A stretch of 64,000 nt of DNA from Yamagishiella unicocca. Its lineage: Eukaryota; Chlorophyta; Chlorophyceae; Chlamydomonadales; Volvocaceae. The first letter of the stretch is position 1. The number at the start of each line of letters is the position of its first letter. The stretch covers positions 1-64,000 of the forward strand of contig BDSL01000153.1 in NCBI GenBank assembly GCA_003116995.1, given 5' to 3'. Of the stretch, positions 1 to 9,366 are shown in pieces. Below the pieces are notes generated by a model that saw nothing but the letters and a program-made list of their open reading frames with translations, searched no databases and was not told the origin of the DNA. A program made the position numbers and the translations under genes.

Positions 1-360
1 TGGGGGGTGGGTGGGGTGGGGGGGTATGGGTTATGGGGGTGGGTATGGGGGGTGGGGGGGTATGGGTGAGTAGGTGGTAGGGTATGGGTGGGGGGGTATG
101 GGTGGGTGGGGGGTATGGGTGGGTGGGGGGTATGGGGGTGGGTAGGTATGGGTGGGGGTGGGGGGTATGGGGGGGGGATATGGGGGGGGTGTATGGGTGT
201 GGGTGATGGTGTGGTCATTGGGGCTATGGAATGGGTGTAGGGGTGATGGGTTTGGTTGGGTGGGGGTATGAGTGGATGGGTGGGTGGGGGGGTTTATGAG
301 GGGGTAAGAGGGGGTGCATGGGTATGGGTGGGTGGGTGTGCATGGGTGTGGGTGATGGGT
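1..360. repeat. G-rich simple repeat (TATGGGTGGG type)
   Basis: The stretch is almost only G and T with sparse A. Irregular units of the kind TATGGGTGGGTGGGGGG recur every 15-30 bases. The plus strand is full of runs of three or more G and could form G-quadruplexes. It is not the TTTTAGGG telomere unit. Open frames here follow from composition and are not genes. Confidence 0.9.
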
Positions 361-2090
361 GATGGGGTCCAGGGGGGCCGGGGGTCCAGGGGGGCCAGGG
401 GTCCAGGGGGGGCCAGGGGTCCAGGGGGGCCAGGGGGCGAGGGGGGGCCAGGGGGCGTAGGGGGTGAGGGCCAGGGGGCCAGGGAGCCAGGGGGCGAGGG
501 CCAGGGGGCATAGGGGGGCCCCGGGGGTCCAGGGGGTCCAGGGGGGCCAGGGGGGGCCAGGGGGGGCCGGGGGGGGCCAGGGGGGCCAGGGGGGCCAGGG
601 GGGGCCAGGGGGGGCCAGGGGGCCAGGGGGGGCCAGGGGGGGCCAGGGGGGCCAGGGGGGGCTGGGGGGGCCAGGGGGTCAAGGGGGTGTAGGGGATGAG
701 GGCCAGGGGCCAGGGAGCCAGGGGGCGAGGGCCAGGGGGCATAGGGGGGGCCCGGGGGGCCCGGGGGGGCCCGGGGGGCCAGGGGGGGCCAGGGGGCATA
801 GAGGGGCCCGGGGGGGCCCAGGGGGGCCCGGGGGGGCCAGGGGGGCCAGGGGGGCCAGGGGGGGCCAGGGGGGCTGGGGGGCCAGGGGGGCCAGGGGGGC
901 CCAGGGGGGCCAGGGGGGCCAGGGGGGCCAGGGGGGGCCAGGGGGGGCCAGGGGGGCCAGGGGGGCCAGGGGGGCCAGGGGGATCCAGGGGGGCCAGAGG
1001 ATCAGGGGGGGCCAGGCGGGGCCAGGTGGGGCCAGGGAGGGCCCGGGGGGCCCGGGGGGGCCGGGGGGGCCAGGGGTCCAGGGGGGCCCAGGGGTCCAGG
1101 GGTCCAGGGGCGGCTAGGGGTCCAGGGGGGGCCAGGGGTCCAGGGGGGCCGGGGGTCCAGGGGGGGCCAGGGGTCCAGGGGGGGCCAGGGGGCCAGGGGT
1201 CCGGGGGGCCAGGGGGGCCGAGGGGGCCAGGGGGGCCAGGGGGGCCAGGGGGGCCAGGGGGGTCCAGGGGGGGTCCAGGGGGCCAGGGGTCCGGGGGGCC
1301 AGGGGTCCAGGGGGGTCCAGGGGTCCAGGGGGGGCCAGGGTCCAGGGCGGTCCAGGGGTCCAGGGGGGCCAGGGGGGCCAGGGGGGGCCAGGGGGGGCCA
1401 GGGGGGTCAAGGGGGGTCCAGGGGGGTCCAGGGGGGTCCAGGGGGGCAAGGGGGCCAATGGGGCCAGGTGGGGCCAGGTGGGGCCAAGGGGGGCCAGGGG
1501 GCCAGGGGGGCCCAGGGGTCCAGGGGTCCAGGGGTTCAGGCGGGGCTAGGGGTCCAGGGGGGGCCAGGGGTCCAGGGGGGGCCGGGGGTCCAGGGGGGCC
1601 AGGGGGCCAGGGGGGGCCAGGGGGCCAGGGGTCCGGGGGGCCAGGGGGGGCCGAGGGGGCCAGGGGGGCCAGGTGGGGCCAGGGGGGGCCAGGTGGGGCC
1701 AGGGGGGCCAGGGGGGCCAGGGGTGTCCAGGGGGGTCCAGGGGGGGTCCAGGGGGCCAGGGGTCCGGGGGGGCCAGGGGTCCAGGGGGGTCCAGGGGTCC
1801 AGGGGGGCCAGGGTCCAGGGCGGTCCAGGGGTCCAGGGGGGCCAGGGGGGGCCAGGGGGGGCCAGGGGGGTCCAGGGGGGTCCAGGGGGGTCCAGGGGGG
1901 GCAAGGGGGCCAATGGGGCCAGGTGGGGCCAGGTGGGGCCAAGGGGGGCCAGGGGGCCAGGGGGGCCCAGGGGGCCAGGGGGGGCCAGGGGCCAGGGGGG
2001 GCCAGGGGGCCAGGAGGGGCCCGGGGGCCAGGGGGGGCCTGGGGGCCAGGGGGGGCCCAGGGGGCCAGGGGGGCCAGGGGGCCTGGATCG
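361..2090. repeat. GGGGGCCAG minisatellite with higher-order duplications
   Basis: About 1.7 kb of imperfect 8-10 base units (GGGGGGCCA, with GTCCAGGGG variants). Larger blocks are duplicated inside the array. A block containing AGGGAGCCAGGGGGCGAG occurs near 484 and 715. A block ending GGGGGCCAATGGGGCCAGG occurs near 1450 and 1896, a spacing of about 446 bases. Both strands stay open for hundreds of codons (Gly-Pro-Gly or Pro-Pro-Gly like) because stop codons cannot arise from this composition. I call no gene. Confidence 0.92.
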
Positions 2091-3160
2091 TGGAAAGCCG
2101 CTTTTTGGGGCGTGTTTAGGAGCGCGCGCGTTTAGGAGTAATCCCGCTTTTAGGAGACCGCTATGTCGCTTCGGGTTGCGCCACTTCCGATTGCGCCGGG
2201 ACGTCGCGGGTTCAAATTCCCCTGAGTGCGGGAGCGGATCGCTTCGCGCCTGCTGCGCATTTTGCATCACTCTTGAACGGAACGGAACAAGTGACAAAAG
2301 AACACAAATTTAACGTGCAGCGGGCGGCTTGCTTCACGCGTGCAGCGCTTTGAGCGTTCGTGAAATTGAGCGCCGGGAAGCGTTCCCAAGCACCGGGCGG
2401 CCTCGCTCTTGGGCACGCAGCTAGCGGATATCAATAATTATGTGTTAGGAACGTCTCTGCTGAAATTCGCCGCTCGGGAAAGCCGCGCGAAGACGCCCGG
2501 GCAATTTCGCGGTCTCCGGCTTCGGCTGCAGAACTGCGACCACGCACGGATTGCTTCGCGCGTGCAGCGCCGTTTGCAGCGCTATTGAACGCAACGGAAC
2601 AAGTGACAATAACAGAAGAATATGCGTGCTGGTGGCGGCTTGCTTCGCGCGTGCAGCGCCGTTTGAACGTCCACGAAAGTGCGCACCGGGAACGGCTCGC
2701 AAGCATCGGGCGGCCTCGCTCTTGGGCACGCAGCTATCCGATAGCAATAACTAGATCATAGGAACGTCCCCGCTGAAATTCGCGGCTCGGCAACGCCGCG
2801 CGAGGACGCCCGGGCAAATCGGCGGGCATCGGCTTCTGCTGCAAGCATCGATCGGCCTCGCTCTTGGGCACGCAGCTATCCGATAGCAATAACTAGATCA
2901 TAGGCACGTCCATGCTGAAATTCGTAGCTCAGGAACGCCGCGCGAGGACGTCCGGGCAAATCGGCGGCCATCGGCTTCTGCTGCAAGCATCGATCGGCCT
3001 CGCTCTTGGGCACGCAGCTATCCGGTAGCAATAACTTGATGAAGGGAACGTCCCCGATAAAATTCGCGCCTCGGGAATGCCGCGCGAGGCCGTCCGGGCT
3101 TCGGGCGGCCTCGCTCTTGGGAACGCAGCTATCCGGCAACAATAACTAGATGTTAGGAAG
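2091..3160. repeat. Tandem and dispersed repeat family, 142-bp core
   Basis: The marker CCTCGCTCTTGGG occurs near 2401, 2714, 2856, 2998 and 3109. The spacings are 313, 142, 142 and 111, so the centre is a true 142-bp tandem and the flanks are degenerate or longer copies. Each unit carries CGCAGCTATCCG followed by AATAACTAGAT. A second module, AACGGAACAAGTGACAA, appears near 2278 and 2594, and a related piece (AACAGAACAAGTGACAATAG) lies at about 8676-8695. The track is less GC-skewed than the minisatellite to its left. No coding potential was seen. Confidence 0.85.
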
Positions 3161-4100
3161 GTCCCCGCAAGAGAGAAAGTTCGAGTGAAAATTGTCAACG
3201 TAAGGAAAGTGAAAATTAAGTGAAAGATGGTCCCGTCGTACTGTCCAAAGCATGAAAATTGCCCCCCATCCCCTCCATCCTCCATCCCCCACGGCAAATT
3301 GCGCAAATTATGGGGTGATCCAGAGGCGGTTAAAAGGCTGAGATGGGGGATGGGGAACTTGCGCGGCCGAAGGCCGCGCAATTTGTGCGTAAATTAGCGT
3401 AAATTAGCGTAAATTCCAAGCCAAGTTCTGAGTTAAAGTGCTAAGTTACAGTAAATTTGCGCTATCGCATCCTGATTCAACTTATTCGTAGCAAATGTAA
3501 AAGCGAAAGTTAATTAGAGATGTCAGCGCCGGTGGAGAGTGGGAGCAACCCTCCACCGGCGCTCCGTGCACTCTACTTCACAACTGACACACCCTACAGT
3601 CCTGGCCTACCCTTCGCCAGCTTACACAGTCCACCGCATTTGAAGGAATAAGATTACACCGGTACACTCTCTAACCGCGATGGCAACCAAGCCCCGCAAC
3701 GGCAACCAAGGCACGTGGCGAACGGCAAACCCTCCTTGGCAAAGCCCGACACGAACACAAAACCACGAACGGCCATCCGCGGTGACTCCCCGAAGCACGC
3801 ACACTGTAGTGTGCCTGCAACCTGTACGCCTGAAACGAACGACGACGCCACGTGACCCCATGACGGCCCACCATAGGGCGGGAGGCCACGTCCCGGCAGA
3901 GGGATATGCCTCGGCAGGATGAACTTCAGAACGACAGTTACTACGCAAAGGCGCGCACGCGCCGAAAGCAGACCGAACTGGCAGTCACTGTACGACATTC
4001 TCCTACGCGATACGCGACACCTGACAGTCTCGTCGCAATAAGCAGCCATTTCTTCTAGTCCTCGTCACAGCTTCCTCGGAGAGATAGGGTGAATGCCTTC
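3161..4100. other. Gene-free flank with hairpins and AATTTGCG-type motifs
   Basis: No convincing gene. Two perfect hairpins occur. At 3361-3379, GCGCGGCC pairs with GGCCGCGC around a three-base loop. At 3526-3537 and 3551-3562, GCGCCGGTGGAG pairs with CTCCACCGGCGC around a 13-base loop. At 3380-3412 there are repeated GCGTAAATTA units starting with AATTTGTGCGTAAATT. A close match to the last motif lies beyond the other end of the neighbouring transposase-like gene (8454-8469). The rest of the stretch would be the 3' untranslated region of that gene. Confidence 0.6.
3623..3627 (-). promoter_or_regulatory. Candidate poly(A) signal of the transposase-like gene
   Basis: TTACA on the plus strand is TGTAA on the minus strand, the usual polyadenylation signal of Chlamydomonas-type algae. 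It lies about 475 bases past the stop codon at 4101. A second TTACA is at 3653-3657. The motif is only five bases long, so this rests on position and lineage. Confidence 0.35.
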
Positions 4101-7100
4101 TCACAACTTCTGCTTCTTGCTGACGTGCTTGCCGCACGTGCACTGCTCGGTCAGCTTGAGCACCAAAGTGCGCTGCTGCTGAGTGCAGGCGTGGCAGTGT
4201 GCCGCCTTGGAGACAGCTGCATTAAGGAGCCTTGTGCACTCCAGGCACCGCTTGAACACATCCTTGCCACCCTTGCCCGCATTGGGCACTGTGCCGCACG
4301 CGTTCTGCGCTGTAGCACGGCTCCCCTTGGGATATTGAATGCGGGGAGGCTCAGGAGCAACCGCACCAGTCAGGGTTGCCTGCACGGGCTGCTCCACAGG
4401 AGGGGCGGGGCGGGGCACAGCAGGCGGCGCCGAGTACACCGCAGCCAAGGTGTCAGCGATTGCCTGCTGCGGTGACTGTGGCTCGTATGGCTTGAGCGCA
4501 ACTCCCCGCAAGAGAGCTAGGCTGTCACGCTCGCTGATTATCTTTCCAACCTCCTTCTCATAACTGCGCAAGTGCTTCTCGCGCTTGGGGTGCAGGTGCG
4601 GGTCCTGGCACTCTGCTACAGTGCGGTTCCAGTGCGCAGTCATGGCCGCCCAGTCTGTGCGCGAACTCGCGGTGTGATCCGCGTAGAGCTTCCAGAAGAG
4701 CTCTACCTCTGCATCCGTCTTGATTGGCCGCATCAAGTCCGCGACAGTTAGGCGCCTTGACCCAATGCCTTTCGCCCGTTTGCGGAAGGCTGTCAGCCGC
4801 TGCGGACCCTGCCCAACCTTTGCCCTTCCGCTCACCGGGCGTTGAGTCATAGACACGGGCGCCTGCACTTGGCCGCTCAGCTTCTGCAGGGGCCTGCTGC
4901 TGTTGCTACTGCCAGCAGTAGCATGCGGCCTGAAAAGAGACCCCAGGGACATCTGCCGAGGAGCGGCCGCAGCCACTGATGGCGCAGCCACTGGCACCAC
5001 CTCCACATCAATGGGACCACCCGCACCGCTGCCTATGTCGCCCGCCGTTGCCGCTCCAGCCCCACCGCCGAGCTCGGTACCAAAGCTGAAGCCGCTGCTG
5101 CTGAGCGGCGAAGGCGACGGCAGCAGCGAAGGCGACGGCAGCAGCAAAGGCGACGGCAGCAGCCGCGAAGGCAAACCCGCCGTCGGCGCCGCCACCAGCG
5201 CTGCCGCCAGAGCCGCCGCATCATCCAGAACCACAATGCCGCGGCTGCGTGTGCCGCCCGCCGTTGCCGCTCCAGCCCCACCGCCAAGCTCGGTACCAAA
5301 GCTGAAGCCGCTGCTGCTGAGCGGCGAAGGCGACGGCAGCAGCGAAGGCGATGGCAGCAGCAAAGGCGACGGCAGCAGCCGCGAAGGCAAACCCGCCGTC
5401 GGCGCCGCCACCAGCGCTGCCGCCAGAGCCGCCGCATCATCCAGAACCACAATGCCGCGGCTGCGTGTGCCGCCCGCCGTTGCCGCTCCAGCCCCACCGC
5501 CGAGCTCGGTACCAAAGCTGAAGCCGCTGCTGCTGAGCGGCGAAGGCGACGGCAGCAGCGAAGGCGATGGCAGCAGCAAAGGCGACGGCAGCAGTGAAGG
5601 CGACGGCAGCAGCGAAGGCGACGGCAGCAGCTGAGAAGGCAAACCTGCGGCCCTGGCAGCAGCGGCGCCCGCAGCTGCCGCTCCAGGCATGTTGCCCACG
5701 GTCTCCACTGTCTCGCTGCTGATTAGGCCCAGCCTGGACGCAATCGCGGGCACGAGTGCTGAACGGCTGAAGCCCTCAGCAACGTGCTTCTGGCATCCTA
5801 GCTGCAGCACGTTGGGCAGGCGTGAGATTGAAGCATTGCCAATCGTGAATGGCGGTAGCTCAACAGGGCCCCTAATCCACCACCCGTGCTGCTGGAACTG
5901 CGTAAGCAGCGCCGCCTGCACCTCCACCTCCGTAATGGACTCGCCAGCAAAGAATGGCTTGATAGACACGTACGGCAGCTGGAGCATGGACAGCGCGCCA
6001 GCAAGGCTTTCTGCCTGCACCAAGTCGTAGCTGCTTCTGCCTTCAGCCGGCGATTGAACTGCTGCCGCTGCTGCTGCTGCGTCCAGCTCCCGCCAGCCGA
6101 AGTGGAAAGCCTCCTCAACTGCCGGAGGCCGCACCGCAGCCTCAGGGCAGGGAACCACCTTACACTTGGCCGCCGCGGCTGCGGCATTGAGCTCTGCCAG
6201 CAGCGCGTAGTCGTAAGTTCCGTAGAACTTCTCTCCGCGCTTGATGCGCTGATCACGGTTCCACCGCCCAAGGAAGAGCGTCATGCCGGTCTCGCCGAAG
6301 CCAGGTGAGTAGTTGGCGCCCTCGAACAGCCCGTGGAAGTGCTTGTGAAAGCCCTCCAGCTGGCTTGTGCCGCGGAAGGTGCGCAGCTGCGGCGGCTTTG
6401 TGGGATCTTGCTGCAGGTTCTCGTGCATGGGTATGCCGGTGGGGTCGCTCACGCGGTCAGCTTTGACCAGCTCCTGCACGGATGATAGCTGCTTCCGCAG
6501 GCCGTCGTTGAACAGGGGCACGCCGGTGTTGACGTCCAGGCCACTCTCATAGCGCTTGATGACCGCCTCCAGCTGCGCCAGCAGCTCCATTGGCGGGGGA
6601 ATGTAAGAGCGGCACATCTTGTCAGAGGGCTCCGTCCCAGGCGGCAGTCGCTTCACGTCCTCAGCATCCCAAACCTTGAAAGCTGCAGCGAACTCGCGCA
6701 TGAAAACACGCTTTAGGCTGTGGGAGTCGGCGATGTGGTCACCGACGCGGTGCAGGATGTGAAACAGGTCCTCCTTCACCATCGCACCCGGAAAGATGCG
6801 AGACAGGAGTGTGCCCACGACGTGACTGTTGTCGACGTAGATCGCCAGCACGGTCTGCAGGCGTGTAAGTAATAAGCGAGTGGTCAGTGTCACGTCCAAA
6901 TCGCGTGAGTGCCTGCATTTTTCGCTATACAGCGCCGCGCCATGCAGCACCACCGCACAGCTTCACCACCTGATGATGGACCCAACCCGGACGCACCTGC
7001 CCCAGCGCCTCGATGCGCTCTCGCAGCCGAAGTAGGGGGCGCGCAAGCTCCCCCAGGCCGCCGCTGCCGTGGTACACACCCAGCAGCTCGCCGTGCTGTC

Positions 7101-8389
7101 CCATGACGCTCACGGTGCCGTCCATGGCCGGGCTGCCGTCCTCAAGCCGGATCTTCTTGGCGTTCTTGTGCCCGGCATCCACTCGCAAGATGGTGCTCCC
7201 CAGCGTGCGCATGTGGTCTGTGTGGGCTTCGCACACAGGCGTCGCCGCATCCAGCAGGTGGTGCACGGCATAATGCGGCAGCAGCCGTGATGAGTCATAC
7301 TGCGCCGAGTTCAGGGCCGGAAAGGGCTCCAGCTCCTGCATTCAGTACACGCAAAGTCTTCAGCTATGCATCCATTGGAGATTTCAAACACATCTGACGA
7401 GGAGCATCCGTAGTGGCCGCACTAACCAAGACCAAACCCTTGTACCCAGTCTGGCCGCACTAACCAAGACCAAACCCTTGTACTCAGTCCCGACATGCTT
7501 ACCTGCGCGGCCATGCGCTTGCCGGTGAGTGATTCACTGAGGGAGAGCTGGCGCCCTGGCTTGTGCTTCTTCAGGCCGGCCACAGTGTTGTAGTACGACA
7601 GCCCAGCGCGCACGTGCCCAGCTGCCCGCACCTCGTTGCGCAGGTTACAAAAGTCCGAAACGCTGATACCCAGTGGCAGGGCGGCGACCAGGGTGTCACG
7701 CAGCCCCACGCACACGCCGCTCTTGTGTGTCAGAGATAGCGGGCACATCTGCTGCACGTGCGAGGGCAGTTCTCGCATCACCGCGTCGTCTGTAAGGATG
7801 AAGCGCACCGACTTGCCGGACGCGTGCTTCTCCACTGCGGGGTGTGCAAGGCGAGACTTCGGGTGAAGCGGGTCTGGGTTCGGGGTCCGCGAATGAATGA
7901 GCTTCCAATTCTCTCACCATTGTTGCACTGTGCGCGCTTCGCGTACAGCAGAACCTCCCGGTCCCAGTCCATGACTGCCCGGAAGTTTTTGGCCCAGCCA
8001 TCGCCACTGGCCTTGTTGCGGCACTCAGGGCAGCACGCCTTGACGCTGAAGTCCTCGGACAGGCGCTCCGGGTCCCAGATGTACAAGTCGCATGCCTTGA
8101 GAACGGACTGCCATAGCAGTACGGTCGAGTCAGCCGCGGCAGTGAAATACAAGCTGTCGATGCTGCCAAAGTCGATCTTCTCGCAGATCGGCGCTCCAGA
8201 CTCGGGGCGCACTAGGCACAGGAAAATGTCCAGCAACAGCTCGTCCCGAGACTCGTAGTTTTTTAGTTCTTCAAGATATATAGTTCTACCGTAAATAGTA
8301 AACTGAACAAACTTGCCGTTGAAGGTGAGGCTAAACTTCTGCTTGCCGCACTTGGCTGGGGCCACGACGAAGTCTTCCGCCTTCGGCAT
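4101..8389 (-). CDS. DDE-type transposase-like protein, four exons
   Basis: Minus-strand exons at 8389-7918, 7834-7503, 7335-6997 and 6854-4101 join in phase with GT-AG introns of 83, 167 and 142 bases, giving about 1298 aa. The start is an ATG preceded by AAGTA. Exon 1 has a CCPEC zinc-knuckle-like motif. Exon 3 has RVDAGHKNAKKI (Asp about 321), exon 4 opens with IYVDNSH (Asp about 389), and RGTSQLEGFHKHFH follows (Glu about 548). This spacing and context resemble the D, D, E residues of RNase H-fold transposases. The superfamily was not settled; KDZ/Zisupton-like is possible. The middle is low complexity with three 72-residue repeats. The C-terminus is Cys-rich (CLEC, CHAC, CTC), probably zinc-binding. 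No frame break was seen, so the gene may be recent or domesticated. The DDE assignment is inference from motif pattern. Confidence 0.7.
5041..5630 (-). repeat. 216-bp in-frame tandem repeat inside the transposase-like gene
   Basis: CCCGCCGTTGCCGCTCC recurs at 5041, 5257 and 5473, an exact 216-bp period (72 codons), with almost no divergence between copies. Each copy encodes a Ser-Gly segment (SSSGFSFGTELGGG), an acidic patch (IVVLDD) and LPSPS runs. The LPSPS run is itself a 15-18 base minisatellite. The unit is a multiple of three, so copy number can change without breaking the frame. Confidence 0.93.
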
Positions 8390-9366
8390 TACTTAAAAGA
8401 ATTCAAAACATATAACAGTAGAGAAACGAAGCATACGGGAAGGCTGCGTATGTAATTTGTGCGCAAATTTGCAATTTGCGCAAATTTGCGCAAATTTCTA
8501 TGGTGCCGTACATGCACAAATTCCCCCATCCCATGCACTTTACACCCTGCATCCCCCACCGTTGGAGGGGCAATTTGGTTTGTGGGTATTATGGGAAGGG
8601 CTTCGGGGCCTTACTCCTGTAACGCAATACAATACAATACAATACCCGCAGCGCCGTTTGCGGCGTTCGTGAACACAACAGAACAAGTGACAATAGAAGA
8701 ACAACATACGTGCTGGTAACTCGCCATATACTTTTTGACCAACTTGGATGTAATAATGAGTAGACAGAACAGCATACATAATCGCTGAATGGGAAAATCG
8801 TGGGACAGATTACTGCATATTTTATCATTTGCACAGAACAGCTTTTCTATCCAACAGGTTCCTCAACTGCGCTTATTCTCGGCATCTGTGGATCAGCAGC
8901 TACAAGCAAATCGGGTTGCTCTTATTGGGGTCCTTCAGCCTTGCGCTACCTCCTCCTGGGCAGGAACAGAGCGCAACGTAATGGACAGGTTGGTTTTCAG
9001 CTCAAATGTATAACCTGGGCAAGAGCTCCTGGCCCACCCGAAGGCCGAATCTACATCCCACTTGGCGAATAGCTTGCATCATGTTTTCGCAAACTGCCCA
9101 TGCGGGAAACTTGTATGAATCCGTAGTTAATGAAGGTGCCAAAGGGGGATGCCTGCATGCCTACCGCAGTCCGGTTGATCCCGGCAGCCTCCTCTTCCCA
9201 CCCACCTCCTTCCTCGACGAACCGACTCCTGTGAACCCATGTTACCAAAACACGACCACCCCTTGCCTCCGCATCACCTGCATATTTGATCAGGTCCCAC
9301 TTGCCGACCCCTTGCAGACCGGCGGGGCGACCAAAGTTCGGCAGCGACCCCGCCTACCAGGCAGCC
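8390..9366. other. Intergenic region between the divergent transposase-like gene and DIS3L2
   Basis: Both neighbours are transcribed away from this stretch, so it should hold both promoters. At 8454-8497 there is AATTTGTGCGCAAATT followed by two more GCGCAAATTT units, nearly palindromic. ATACA is repeated as CAATACAATACAATAC near 8630. At 8647-8718 lies a fragment of the repeat family found at 2266-2640. A C-rich CAG acceptor at 9316 opens a frame running into the ATG at 9367, so an upstream DIS3L2 exon is possible. Confidence 0.5.

Noticed and set aside
2205..2230. tRNA B-box-like GCGGGTTCAAATTCCC
   Set aside because: The flanking stem does not pair as a T-arm, and no anticodon arm or acceptor stem could be folded around it. 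It might be a SINE promoter relic but is not callable.
224..2313. Long collagen-like open frames (Gly-x-x and Pro-Pro-Gly) on both strands
   Set aside because: They arise from a GGGGGCCAG minisatellite that cannot make stop codons. Three or more frames are open at once and there is no start context or splice structure.
5033..5515. Arg/Leu/Cys-rich minus-strand frame of 160 codons
   Set aside because: It is a shadow in another frame of the 216-bp repeats inside the transposase-like gene.
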